Shown here: positions 16,595 to 26,953 of the stretch, in pieces
Position numbering within the stretch: position 1 is the stretch's first letter
How the letters are laid out: every line of letters begins with the position of its first letter
Assembly: GCF_004341945.1 (NCBI RefSeq)
Contig: NZ_SMBP01000011.1
Location: 1 to 64,000 of the forward strand
Direction of reading: 5' to 3'
Length of the DNA stretch: 64,000 nt
DNA from: Longicatena caecimuris
Lineage (GTDB): Bacteria > Bacillota_I > Bacilli_A > Erysipelotrichales > Erysipelotrichaceae
Position numbers and translations under genes: made by a program
Notes under the pieces: generated by a model
Seen by the model: the letters and a program-made list of their open reading frames with translations, nothing else
Databases searched by the model: none
Told to the model about the DNA's origin: nothing

Positions 16595-19500
16595 CTAATA
16601 TTTAATATATACTTTTCTAACAGTACTATAGGAACCAAAAACTTTGCTGCCTAAAGAATCTGTTTGATAGGCCCGTACCTTAACATAATACGTTTTCTTT
16701 ATTTTCATATTGCTCAGCGTTTTTGAAGTGGCACTGGTATACAAGCTTTTGGTTGTACTTTTCGTAAACTTTGAACTCGTGGAATACGTAATCTGATATC
16801 CCTTTGCGTAGGTTACCTTACCATATTTCACACTTAGTTTCCCTTTTGCACTATTTTTTAAAGTTGGTGTTTTTCCCTTACCTACACTAAGCTTACTCCA
16901 TCTTGCATACAGTTTCTTATTGCCCGTACTACCTTTCTTAATGGATGTCACTTTATACTTATATTTACTGTCACTGTACCATCCCTTAAACGTATAGCCT
17001 TTCCGTGTTGGACTTTTTAAGGTAATCGTATTGCTGGTTACCGTATAAGAGGATGGATTCTTGCCATTTTTCCCACCATTCAGCTGATAGCTAAGTTTAT
17101 AGGTGTTTTTGCTCCATTTCGCATACAGTGTCTTATTTCCGGTACTGCCTTTCTTAATGGATGTTACCTTGTATTTATATTTACTGTCACTGTACCATCC
17201 CTTAAACGTATAGCCTTTTCGTGTTGGACTTTTTAAGGTAATCGTATTGCTAGTTGCCGTATAAGAGGAAGGATTCTTACCATTTTTCCCACCGTTTAGC
17301 TGATAGCTAAGTTTATAGGTGTTTTTGCTCCATTTCGCATACAGTGTCTTATTTCCGGTACTGCCTTTCTTAATGGATGTTACCTTGTATTTATATTTAC
17401 TGTCACTGTACCATCCCTTAAACGTATAGCCTTTTCGTGTAGGACTTTTTAAGGTAATCGTATTGCTGGTTACCGTATAAGAGGATGGATTCTTACCATT
17501 TTTCCCACCGTTCAGTTGATAGCTAAGTTTATAGGTGTTTTTGCTCCATTTTGCATACAGTGTTTTATTTCCGGTACTGCCTTTCTTGATAGACGTTACT
17601 CTGTATTTATACTTACTATCACTGTACCATCCCTTAAACGTATAGCCTTTTCGTGTGGGATTTTTTAAGGTTATGGTATTGCTAGTATTATTATAAGTAG
17701 AAGGATTTCCCTGTTGTGTACCGCCATTTAGATAGTATGTGATTTTATAAGTATTGGGCTGTACGGTGATATTCACAGTAAGTTTCTTCCCATTTGGGCA
17801 AAGTGCATATACTTTTGTACTGCCTCCTTTAACACCAGTAACTACGCCATTACGGATGTTTGCAATTGAGCTATCACCACTGGACCATTGAATTACACTT
17901 GGTTCTACTTCATATCTTACTAAACTCCATCCATTGTTTTGACCGTATACACTTAAGGTAGTTGAAGCATTTGGTTTTATTGTTTTACTCGTGCTGCTGA
18001 TAGAATAGTTCTGAGAATTGTATTTTGCCTGTATCTGATAAGTTTTTAAAGCGTCAGATGCGTATGTCGTTTTTTTGGTACCTTTACTTCTTGAGAAAAC
18101 TTGCACCCAATAATGTACTCCATCATGATAAAAGCATCCAATACCGATGGACTGAAAACTTCCATTTATGATATTAGAATGATGCCCAAGTGAATGATTC
18201 CAATCATTCATTACACTGTTTGCATTAGATTGAGCCGCTGCTATATTTTCACCATCGATCAATGATGAAACACTATAACAGCTTAAACCGGAAGGACGCG
18301 TATGACTATAATATACGGCAAGCTCAGCTGCTCTTTGCTGGGCTGCTTCAAACAATGTTTCATCCATGATCAAATCAGCTCTGCCATTTGCCCGACGTTC
18401 CTTATTAACTAGATCAAGCACTTTTTTCGCTTCCGTGTACATGGAAGTTCCTTTAATTTTTAAATTTTCTATTTGAATATAACTACCATCGCTCATCTTA
18501 GATAAAGTAGATGGTACCACTTTCGCTAAATCCACACCGGCTGCTTCAAAGGCTCCTGCTTCAATATATTCCAATGAACTTGGGAATTTTAAAGAAGTTA
18601 ATTTTTTACAACCATAGAAGGCATACACATTAATTTGTTTAAGACTATTAGGGAATACAATATTGCTTAAACTATCACAACGATAGAAAGCTCTTGCAAA
18701 AATGGTCGTTATTTTCCCATCAAACACTACACTGTTTAATTTTTTGCATTCTGAAAATGAAAGATAAGGTAAAGTATCCAAAGAAGCATGAATCGTTGCT
18801 GTAGTCAGATTTTGGCAATCTTCCGCAACACCATAACCTAACTCTTTCAAAGAGGATGGTAACGTCAAAGAAGTAATGCCTGAGCGTACAAATACCCAAT
18901 CCTTCATTGTTTTAACTGATGAAGGGATGTATATAGCTTGTAATTCTTCAACATCACTAAAGGCATAAGATGCTATTGTTGTCACACTGGATGGTATCGT
19001 AAAAGAAGCTGATGTTTTATTTGCTGGATAAGCAACTAATTCTGTCTTATCTTTGTTATACAACACTCCATCTTTACTACTATACACTGGATTTCCTGCA
19101 GCTACATTAAATGTTGATACACTTCGCATAAATGCTAGTTCTTTACAGGTTTTCAATGATGCAGGCAATGTAACAGTGCTTAATGCTGTATCCTGAAAAG
19201 CGAAAGACTCGATTGTTGTCAGTCCTTCTGGAAAGGTAAAAGAAGTAAGATCGCTACATAACACAAAAGCTCCTTCACCAATGCTTTTTAAAGATTCTCC
19301 ACCGCTTACTTTTTGTAATCGGCGACATCTGTAAAAGGCGGAATCTTTAATGCTCGTAAGCCCTGCTGGCAGACTTACGCTTTCTAATGCATATAGATAG
19401 CGAAATGCTTGCTGTCCAATACTGGTAATCCCTTTATTTATAATGACCTTCTTAATATCATAATCATAATCGCCCCATGGTGCCGTACTCTTATCATAAT

Positions 19501-19822
19501 CAGGAATTTCACCAGTTCCACTGATTGTCAGAGTATCCCCCTGTAATACTGCATGAATATTTGCTGTCAGTGTATAAGTCTTACTGTCTGTAGAAGCACT
19601 GACACTTTTTAACGCTTTGACCTTGCTGGCTGGTCTTGTTAGTTGATAACCTTTCGATGCCTCTTTGTTTATTGGATTCGTCTGCGAAGTCTTTTGCGAT
19701 TCTCGTTCAGCAAACGAGATATTTCCATTTTCCTTCGCTTTCATTTGGAAAAACGGTTGTTCTCCCATTGCCATTCCTAACATACATGCTAGCAATACTA
19801 CAATTATCTTTTTTAATTTCAT
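16595..19822 (-). CDS. secreted leucine-rich-repeat / CAP / InlB-repeat surface protein
   Basis: 1075 residues. Order: signal peptide (about 1-21); linker; BspA-type leucine-rich repeats (about 85-450) with recurring 'F..C..L' and 'I..P.S.' motifs; a CAP/SCP domain (about 460-580) with 'NKERRANGR', 'YSHTRPSG', 'GENIAA' and 'WNHSLGHHSNI'; a Big2-like Ig domain (about 590-685); four InlB B-type repeats of 72 residues each (about 690-977) with 'GYTFKGWYSDSKY'; and a C-terminal fibronectin-like domain ending at 1075. There is no LPXTG, so attachment is probably non-covalent or the protein is released. Such architectures serve adhesion in gut Bacillota. GAGGGAA precedes the ATG. Repeats 2-4 are nearly identical, a sign of recent duplication or gene conversion. 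Confidence 0.9.
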   Translation of the reverse strand: MKLKKIIVVLLACMLGMAMGEQPFFQMKAKENGNISFAERESQKTSQTNPINKEASKGYQLTRPASKVKALKSVSASTDSKTYTLTANIHAVLQGDTLTISGTGEIPDYDKSTAPWGDYDYDIKKVIINKGITSIGQQAFRYLYALESVSLPAGLTSIKDSAFYRCRRLQKVSGGESLKSIGEGAFVLCSDLTSFTFPEGLTTIESFAFQDTALSTVTLPASLKTCKELAFMRSVSTFNVAAGNPVYSSKDGVLYNKDKTELVAYPANKTSASFTIPSSVTTIASYAFSDVEELQAIYIPSSVKTMKDWVFVRSGITSLTLPSSLKELGYGVAEDCQNLTTATIHASLDTLPYLSFSECKKLNSVVFDGKITTIFARAFYRCDSLSNIVFPNSLKQINVYAFYGCKKLTSLKFPSSLEYIEAGAFEAAGVDLAKVVPSTLSKMSDGSYIQIENLKIKGTSMYTEAKKVLDLVNKERRANGRADLIMDETLFEAAQQRAAELAVYYSHTRPSGLSCYSVSSLIDGENIAAAQSNANSVMNDWNHSLGHHSNIINGSFQSIGIGCFYHDGVHYWVQVFSRSKGTKKTTYASDALKTYQIQAKYNSQNYSISSTSKTIKPNASTTLSVYGQNNGWSLVRYEVEPSVIQWSSGDSSIANIRNGVVTGVKGGSTKVYALCPNGKKLTVNITVQPNTYKITYYLNGGTQQGNPSTYNNTSNTITLKNPTRKGYTFKGWYSDSKYKYRVTSIKKGSTGNKTLYAKWSKNTYKLSYQLNGGKNGKNPSSYTVTSNTITLKSPTRKGYTFKGWYSDSKYKYKVTSIKKGSTGNKTLYAKWSKNTYKLSYQLNGGKNGKNPSSYTATSNTITLKSPTRKGYTFKGWYSDSKYKYKVTSIKKGSTGNKTLYAKWSKNTYKLSYQLNGGKNGKNPSSYTVTSNTITLKSPTRKGYTFKGWYSDSKYKYKVTSIKKGSTGNKKLYARWSKLSVGKGKTPTLKNSAKGKLSVKYGKVTYAKGYQITYSTSSKFTKSTTKSLYTSATSKTLSNMKIKKTYYVKVRAYQTDSLGSKVFGSYSTVRKVYIKY
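16892..17755 (-). repeat. four tandem 216-bp coding repeats
   Basis: Period 216 bp, equal to 72 codons; for example the same decamer recurs at 16981 and 17197. The unit nearest the CAP domain (17540-17755) has diverged, with GTQQGNP in place of GKNGKNP. The other three differ at only a few bases, including synonymous sites. They lie wholly within the surface protein gene. Confidence 0.95.
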
Positions 19823-19848
19823 AACTATTCCCTCATTTCCCTACATTC

Positions 19849-19877
19849 ATAGTAACGCGAAACATATACAGACGCAA
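19849..19877 (-). promoter_or_regulatory. possible promoter of the surface protein gene
   Basis: TTGCGT (19872-19877), 17-base spacer, TACTAT (19849-19854). Just upstream is a perfect 7-bp inverted repeat TTCATAG / CTATGAA at 19882-19903 with an 8-base gap, possibly an operator. Confidence 0.45.
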
Positions 19878-19909
19878 GTGTTTCATAGCAATAATCCTAT
19901 GAATTTCAT

Positions 19910-19944
19910 GAAAATAACCAAAAAAACAAGAAAATAACCAAAAA
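19910..19944 (-). repeat. two direct repeats upstream of the surface protein promoter
   Basis: The 15-base block GAAAATAACCAAAAA (plus strand) occurs at 19910 and again at 19930, a period of 20 bases, about two helical turns. Its minus-strand form TTTGGTTATTTTC faintly resembles the direct-repeat sites of LytTR response regulators. It sits about 70-100 bases upstream of the predicted start of transcription. Confidence 0.55.
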
Positions 19945-19986
19945 TATTTGCAACATCCAAGCCGTAGATGCATATCGCTTAATGAA

Positions 19987-20007
19987 GAAAAAAAGGCTTT
20001 ACGCCTT
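19987..20007 (-). terminator. terminator of pncA-pncB-DUF2238 operon
   Basis: Stem AAGGC / GCCTT, loop GTAAA, then seven T on the minus strand. The stop codon of the DUF2238 gene lies in the loop. Confidence 0.75.
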
Positions 20008-20673
20008 CATTCTTGGTTTGATATTACGTTCATAAAATTTCTCATACACATTCGTAAAGAAATTACTTTTCCCACTCTTATAATACCTAACAATCAATAA
20101 GGTTAATAAGATACCGCCAACGGTAGCGCACATAACATCGGTAATCGTATCATGTACACCTTGTGTATAATGATTGATGCAATCGTTGTCAAAGAAGATC
20201 AACATCGCATATTCATAAAACTCCCATATTTCTCCAATCGCGATATTCACAGCATTAATAAACACTAAAAATAAAGTGAAATCTTTTTTTTCAGGAAAGG
20301 TATTACTTTTCCGAATGAAGAAAAACAGAATAACGGCTACTGTTGTAAACATCCAACCACTGGAAAAATGCAGAACCTTATCAAATCCTGTCAAAGAATA
20401 CCAATGGAAACTGCTGCCGATCAATGACGCAAAATAGGTGAAAACAGTCGATATGATATAGATTTCATATACGGGTTGAAAATGCAATACCTTAAATAGG
20501 ACAGGAACGATCAACGGTGTCAGCATTGCTACAAACCCCATGCCTAGCGCATTATAATCTTTGACCATAAAATTATGATAAAGGGCAAGAAACAACGTGA
20601 TGATATAAACAGCAGCACAACCATAAAGCAGACGTTTCAAAAAACGTTCGCGTTTATTTATTGGCATTGACAT
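19999..20673 (-). CDS. DUF2238 (YjdF-like) integral membrane protein
   Basis: About 224 residues with six or seven membrane segments. Family marks: 'GFDKVLHFSSGWMF', 'GEIWEFYEYAML' and 'GVHDTITDVMCATVGGILL', matching the DUF2238/YjdF group. Function unknown. I choose the start at 20673, which leaves GGAGG nine bases upstream; it overlaps the end of pncB by 20 bases, so translation is coupled. It is the third gene of an NAD-salvage operon, which may hint at a link but proves nothing. Confidence 0.85.
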   Translation of the reverse strand: MSMPINKRERFLKRLLYGCAAVYIITLFLALYHNFMVKDYNALGMGFVAMLTPLIVPVLFKVLHFQPVYEIYIISTVFTYFASLIGSSFHWYSLTGFDKVLHFSSGWMFTTVAVILFFFIRKSNTFPEKKDFTLFLVFINAVNIAIGEIWEFYEYAMLIFFDNDCINHYTQGVHDTITDVMCATVGGILLTLLIVRYYKSGKSNFFTNVYEKFYERNIKPRMKA

Positions 20674-22144
20674 GCTTAACATCCTCCAACATTTTAAGTT
20701 TTAGATCTAAGAGCTTTTTCGACAGATCCACATAGTATGTCTGTGGATATTCAAAGCGCAGAATTTCATCCCACATATGTGAGAATTCTGCTTCGCTGTA
20801 ATCACGTATTGCGGATAATTCCGGCACATCATATACAAGCTCACCATTTATGAAAATTGGCTCTAATAAATCTTTTATGATATAGGTTCCAGCTGGAATC
20901 GTTTTATTTTTCCAACTGTTCATCTGATGATAAATAGTCAAATCCTGATTAGGATCAAGCACTTCTCCATGAACCGTCATGATATCACCAATAGCTTTCA
21001 TCGTCTCTTTATCATATATCCGGTATAAATCCTTAAATGCCGGATTCGTTACTTTTTCGACATTTTCACTGACTTTGATTTTAGGAATCATTTTCTCATC
21101 TTCATAAACCGCACTCATTTTATAAACACCGCCGAACACTGGCGTGGATTTGCTGCACACAAGATTTTCGCCAACACCCATACTATTGATTTGGGCCCCT
21201 TGCGAAATCAAGGATTGTATCAAATACTCATCCAATGAATTGGACACAACGATGTTGCAGTCTTCCATTCCCGCCGCATCCAAAGCTTTACGAATCTTCT
21301 TAGACAAATATGCCATATCTCCAGAATCAATGCGCACACCCTGCATACGATAGCCATTAGGTTCCAAATATTCCTTAGCGACGCGAATCGCATTCGGCAG
21401 ACCGCTTTTTAAAGTATCATAGGTATCTAGCAAAACGGTACAGCTATCCGGATATGTTTTTGCATAAGCTAAGAATGCATCATATTCATTATCAAAAGAT
21501 TGAACAAAAGAATGTGCCATTGTACCTAAGACAGGCATACCAAATTTTTGACCGGCATATGTTGTTGCCGTACCTGCTACACCACCGATATAAGCAGCTC
21601 TTGCTCCATAATTGGCTGCATCAAAATTATGGGCACGGCGTGCACCGAATTCCATGATTGCTCTTCCCTTTGCAGCTTTGACAATTCTTCGTGCTTTTGT
21701 CGCAATTAAGGTTTGATGATTCACACATAAAAGCATTGCTGTTTCCAACAGCTGTGCTTCAATAATTTTTGCTCTTACACGAATTAATGGTTCATAGGGG
21801 AAGACTGGTGTTCCTTCTTTGATGGCATAAATATCACCCGTAAAGATAAAATGACGCAAATAATCTAAAAAGGCATCTGAAAATTTATGTAAGGAACGCA
21901 AATAGGCAATATCTTCATCTTCAAAATGAAGATTTTGAATATAGCCGATGATTTCTTCTAAGCCGGCAAATACAGCATATCCACCATTATCCGGATTCTT
22001 ACGATAAAACAAATCAAAGGTTACGATACGCTCACGCGCTTCTGAATTAAAATAGCATTGGCTCATGGTCAATTCATAAAAATCCATGACCAAACTCAAG
22101 TTACGTTCATCTCGAAAATCAAACTTATAATCTAGACTTTTCAT
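20654..22144 (-). CDS. pncB: nicotinate phosphoribosyltransferase
   Basis: Converts nicotinate and PRPP to nicotinate mononucleotide, the entry step of the Preiss-Handler NAD salvage route. 496 residues, the long Bacillota type. 'DFYELTMSQ' near the N-terminus, 'EFGARRAHNFDAANYGARAAYIGG' region (landmark spans about 165-190), 'GTMAHSFVQS' and 'RIDSGDMAYLS' are typical. AGAGGG precedes the ATG and the gene follows pncA after 5 bases. Confidence 0.95.
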   Translation of the reverse strand: MKSLDYKFDFRDERNLSLVMDFYELTMSQCYFNSEARERIVTFDLFYRKNPDNGGYAVFAGLEEIIGYIQNLHFEDEDIAYLRSLHKFSDAFLDYLRHFIFTGDIYAIKEGTPVFPYEPLIRVRAKIIEAQLLETAMLLCVNHQTLIATKARRIVKAAKGRAIMEFGARRAHNFDAANYGARAAYIGGVAGTATTYAGQKFGMPVLGTMAHSFVQSFDNEYDAFLAYAKTYPDSCTVLLDTYDTLKSGLPNAIRVAKEYLEPNGYRMQGVRIDSGDMAYLSKKIRKALDAAGMEDCNIVVSNSLDEYLIQSLISQGAQINSMGVGENLVCSKSTPVFGGVYKMSAVYEDEKMIPKIKVSENVEKVTNPAFKDLYRIYDKETMKAIGDIMTVHGEVLDPNQDLTIYHQMNSWKNKTIPAGTYIIKDLLEPIFINGELVYDVPELSAIRDYSEAEFSHMWDEILRFEYPQTYYVDLSKKLLDLKLKMLEDVKHVNANK

Positions 22145-22149
22145 ACAGC

Positions 22150-22773
22150 TTACCCTCTTTCTATCCTTGAAACCATTAAGATTCCATTACTCTCCATATT
22201 GCGGATACTATATTCATTATGCGTAACACACTCATGAACATTTTCGATATGAAAAGTATCAATACAATCAATAGGAATAATAATACGCATATCATCATAA
22301 TTATGTTCATTTAACCAGGCATTCAAACACAGCGCAAATTGTAGGATACAAATATCGGTACAACAACCGGTGATGACAATATCCTGGTAATTCTGAATAC
22401 GTTTTCCCAAAAATGCTTGAAAGTCTGGACATGTAAAGGTATTTGTGCTGTTTTTATGCATTACTTCATCTACATGAGGTTGTAATTCCTCAATGATTTC
22501 ACTTTCACTTGTACCAATGACACAATGGCTTGGATAAGCATTAAATTCTCTTGTCTTTGGCGGATGGGCATCTGCGATAAAGATACACCGACACGCTTTA
22601 TCTTGAAGCAAATGTTGGATATTCGCAGTGATATCATGAATTGCTTCATCATGTAATGCGCCTTCTTTTACAAATCCATTAATCATATCCACAACAAAAA
22701 TGATTGGTTTTTGAAGCTTGTCCATCTGCATTGCTTGATACGAATTCAAAAAAGTTTCACTAACTCTTGCCAT
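22150..22773 (-). CDS. pncA: nicotinamidase-like cysteine hydrolase
   Basis: Isochorismatase-fold hydrolase, 207 residues, that most likely deaminates nicotinamide to nicotinate for the next enzyme PncB. Catalytic residues are visible as Asp29 in 'VVDMINGF', a Lys in 'MHKNSTNTF', and the nucleophile Cys in 'VITGCCTDICI'. Metal-site candidates 'DAHPP' are present. The specific activity is inferred from adjacency to pncB. AAAGGAG precedes the ATG; first gene of the operon. Confidence 0.9.
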   Translation of the reverse strand: MARVSETFLNSYQAMQMDKLQKPIIFVVDMINGFVKEGALHDEAIHDITANIQHLLQDKACRCIFIADAHPPKTREFNAYPSHCVIGTSESEIIEELQPHVDEVMHKNSTNTFTCPDFQAFLGKRIQNYQDIVITGCCTDICILQFALCLNAWLNEHNYDDMRIIIPIDCIDTFHIENVHECVTHNEYSIRNMESNGILMVSRIERG

Positions 22774-22809
22774 AAGAAAGATTCTCCTTTAAAAAATTTA
22801 TTCTTTATC

Positions 22810-22838
22810 ATTATAGTCTTTTTTTTCAAAATAGGAAA
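22810..22838 (-). promoter_or_regulatory. promoter of pncA operon
   Basis: A perfect TATAAT at 22810-22815 on the minus strand, with a weak -35 TTTCCT at 17 bases. The AAAGGAG of pncA follows within the leader of about 30 bases. Confidence 0.5.
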
Positions 22839-22927
22839 CAAAAATCAAGGAATTGCTATTTGTTTTACGGTTTTATACATCATAAGGAAGGACAATTACT
22901 GTGAATAACAATCATCCTTCATCAAAT

Positions 22928-22955
22928 AAGAAAAAATCAGGAAATTCCTGATTTC
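22928..22955 (-). terminator. terminator of feoA-feoB
   Basis: Near-perfect palindrome AAATCAGGAA-A-TTCCTGATTT, followed on the minus strand by a T run and TCTTATT. It lies about 35 bases after the feoB stop. Confidence 0.75.
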
Positions 22956-22989
22956 TTATACTCCTGCACAGCTTTCCTTTGTATTAGTA

Positions 22990-25101
22990 TTAAAATAAAG
23001 AAAAGATCTGAAAGATAAGTAAGGAAACTAGATATGGTATTAATAACATACTGCCAATCGATATGCTCATCAGTTTCCATCCATATTCATGATACATCGC
23101 TTGCAAGGTCATAATACAAGGAATGCTTAATAAGACGTAAACCATAAAACAAAAAGCTCTAAGATTCGCATGTTCATCTGACCATAAGGATTGTATCATA
23201 GATACCTGGGCATCGTTATCCGGCTTCAGACGAATTTGTGGTCGGATGAAGGCAAAAATACTATCCGTTAATGCCGTTTGGGCATGTTTACCAATTGCCG
23301 CCATATCTTCCAGCGGCTGTAAGGATTGTTGTGTTTGTTCCTCTTTCAATGGATGGGAAAGCGTTTCAAAGTAGCCGACAATTGTTTCTTTCGCAATGAT
23401 ACCTCCAGGCAATGCTGCCACACATTCCCAACGATTGCCAAAGCCTAATGGCTCAAAAAGAGGCGCTACCTTCTGCGATATAGTTGCTAAATAACTAGTT
23501 GATACCTGTCCATTAGGGAAATAAGATAGACCCCATAAAATAACCATGGCCCATAAAACTATCCCAGTGGCTTTTTTGATATAACCTTTTACTTCCAAGA
23601 CTACTTTGGCAAAGACCATGCGTAGTTTAGGAAGACGGTAAGGAGGCAGCTCTAAGATAAAGATAGCATCTTCTTTAAACGCCGTAAATCGTGAATAGAC
23701 AAAGGCTAAGATAAGGGCCAAAAAGACACCTAATGCATACATGGTAACAATCATCAATCCGGCTTTGTGGGGAAAGAATGCCGCAGCGAATAAAACATAA
23801 ATAGGTAAACGCGCTCCACATGACATAAAAGGGATTAATAAAGCACACATTTTTTTCTGTTTTTCATTATCTAAGGTGCGGGTAGAATAGATTGCCGGTA
23901 CATTACAACCAAAGCCTAACAATAAGGACACAAAGCTTTTCCCACTTAAATGAAAACTTCGCATAGCTCGATCTAATAGAAAAGCAATGCGTGACATATA
24001 ACCGCTTTCCTCTAGGATCGATAAGACCATGTAGAGAAAAGCCATTAAAGGAAGAAAAACCAGTACTCCGCCAACACCGGCAAGAATACCATCCAGAAGC
24101 AGTTTTTGCACTGCTATTGGTAAAAAACTTATTCCAACTGCCAGATATTTGTATAAAATGTCATGAATCAGATAATCAATAAAAGTCGTCCATGGGGCAC
24201 TGGCTTGAAAAACAAATAACAATACTATTGTAAAAATAGCCAAAAAGATTGGCATACCAAGATATGGATGCAAAATCATACGATCAATGCGCCGTGATAT
24301 TGCATAGCGTTGATGTTCATCTTGTTTTACATACTTCATAAAGGAATGAATGATCTCATAGCGGTGTTGCTGCATCGTTTTATCATCCAACCTTTGTGCA
24401 AACGCTTGTAATTCTATCTCTTGTATCCCCCAGTTTTTTAATTGCCGCCATGTTGCAGCATCCTTATGGATAAAACGCATACAAAGTCGATGCAATTCAT
24501 CTTCTTCATAAACGCTATCTTTAGGAACTGCCTTTTCGATACGCTCAAACAACTGTATGTATACCTGTAATTCTTGTTTTTCTAACAATGGATAATAACA
24601 GACCTTTTGTTTCGTCATTTGGATGATTGCCTTTTTTACTTCTCCATAATGTTTTTTATCCAAAGCACTGTAAGGCAATATTGGTATTTGAAGGCGTCGC
24701 TGTAATGCATTCATATCGATGTGAATATGTTGTTTTTCTACTTCATCCATAAAATTAAACAATAAAAGCATGGGCAGCTGCAATTCACGCAATGACAAAG
24801 TGAGTAATAAATTTCTAGACAGGTTGGTTGCATCAAGCACATTTACGATGATATCTACGTGTGCTTCTTTTAGGAACTGTGTGGTTATACGTTCTTCATT
24901 CCCTATTGTTTCTAAACTGTAACAGCCGGGAAGATCAATAAAATGATATTGAGCATCTCCCCATGTGACGATGGCTTCTTTCTTTTCAACGGTAACACCT
25001 GGCCAATTCCCCACTTGGAAATGCGCATTACTTAACGCATTGATCCAGGCACTTTTCCCAACGTTTGGATTGCCTACAAAGGCCACCTGATACTGTTTCA
25101 T
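22990..25101 (-). CDS. feoB: ferrous iron transporter FeoB
   Basis: Imports Fe2+ across the membrane; 703 residues. N-terminal GTPase domain with G1 'GNPNVGKS' at 10-17, a G2 Thr in 'GNWPGVTVEKK', G3 'DLPG' at 56-59 and G4 'NFMDE'. The membrane domain has the two Gate motifs, including 'LLLGFGCNVPAIYSTRTL' and 'MSCGARLPIYVLFAAAFF' (the conserved Cys are present), and 'ALPGGIIAKETIVG'. The start codon shares its A with the feoA stop. Such systems fit an anaerobic or microaerobic life. Confidence 0.96.
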   Translation of the reverse strand: MKQYQVAFVGNPNVGKSAWINALSNAHFQVGNWPGVTVEKKEAIVTWGDAQYHFIDLPGCYSLETIGNEERITTQFLKEAHVDIIVNVLDATNLSRNLLLTLSLRELQLPMLLLFNFMDEVEKQHIHIDMNALQRRLQIPILPYSALDKKHYGEVKKAIIQMTKQKVCYYPLLEKQELQVYIQLFERIEKAVPKDSVYEEDELHRLCMRFIHKDAATWRQLKNWGIQEIELQAFAQRLDDKTMQQHRYEIIHSFMKYVKQDEHQRYAISRRIDRMILHPYLGMPIFLAIFTIVLLFVFQASAPWTTFIDYLIHDILYKYLAVGISFLPIAVQKLLLDGILAGVGGVLVFLPLMAFLYMVLSILEESGYMSRIAFLLDRAMRSFHLSGKSFVSLLLGFGCNVPAIYSTRTLDNEKQKKMCALLIPFMSCGARLPIYVLFAAAFFPHKAGLMIVTMYALGVFLALILAFVYSRFTAFKEDAIFILELPPYRLPKLRMVFAKVVLEVKGYIKKATGIVLWAMVILWGLSYFPNGQVSTSYLATISQKVAPLFEPLGFGNRWECVAALPGGIIAKETIVGYFETLSHPLKEEQTQQSLQPLEDMAAIGKHAQTALTDSIFAFIRPQIRLKPDNDAQVSMIQSLWSDEHANLRAFCFMVYVLLSIPCIMTLQAMYHEYGWKLMSISIGSMLLIPYLVSLLIFQIFSLF

Positions 25102-25325
25102 TAAATCACCTCCACCTGAATGTTTTGAGCATCTTTTTTTCTTAGAATCAATTGATTGCCTTGTGCAAAATATAATATAGGATCCTTCATGGGCGCTTTT
25201 TGCAGCATCGTAAGGACGCCTCCTTCATAGATGCCTAAATAGAATAAACGTTTTTTATCTGTCTTTGACATTTCAATATGCTGAATTATAGCACGCTGCC
25301 CTTCCCGCATTTCACTTGCTTTCAT
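25101..25325 (-). CDS. feoA: FeoA, SH3-like accessory protein of iron uptake
   Basis: 74 residues, standard FeoA length: 'EGQRAIIQHIEMSKTDKKRLFYLGIYEGG' region carries the G-x-x-G landmark, then 'GNQLILRKKDAQNIQV'. It probably acts with FeoB at the cytoplasmic face. The TAA stop overlaps the feoB ATG. The 180 bases upstream to gdhA hold the gdhA promoter; I see no convincing Fur box. Confidence 0.93.
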   Translation of the reverse strand: MKASEMREGQRAIIQHIEMSKTDKKRLFYLGIYEGGVLTMLQKAPMKDPILYFAQGNQLILRKKDAQNIQVEVI

Positions 25326-25452
25326 CTTATCACCGCTATCATCGTAAGCGATGCAGGTTTCAAAATGCGTCGGAATAACACGAAATTATATGGTTCTATT
25401 TTTCATAAGAAATGAATATATTTTCAAAAATATGAAAAAATTAAATTTTTTA

Positions 25453-26839
<1,387 letters not shown>

Positions 26840-26850
26840 TCACCTATTCT

Positions 26851-26903
26851 AAAAAATCCCCTACACTTGCCCTTCGCTAGTTGGCAGTGCGGGGATTTTT
26901 TTT
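26851..26903. terminator. strong bidirectional terminator between gdhA and acyltransferase
   Basis: AAAATCCCC pairs with GGGGATTTT, and inside it CACTTGCC with GGCAGTG (one bulge). It is flanked by A6 and T8, so it can end transcription from both convergent genes. Confidence 0.85.
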
Positions 26904-26953
26904 GAGCTTATGTATAAGACTTTTTTCAAATGGATGCTTAAATTTATGATTAC

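Noticed and set aside
16892-17755. Regular 216-bp tandem repeats, checked as a possible CRISPR or satellite array
   Set aside because: The period is a whole number of codons and the units encode InlB-type domains; there are no short repeat/unique spacer units.
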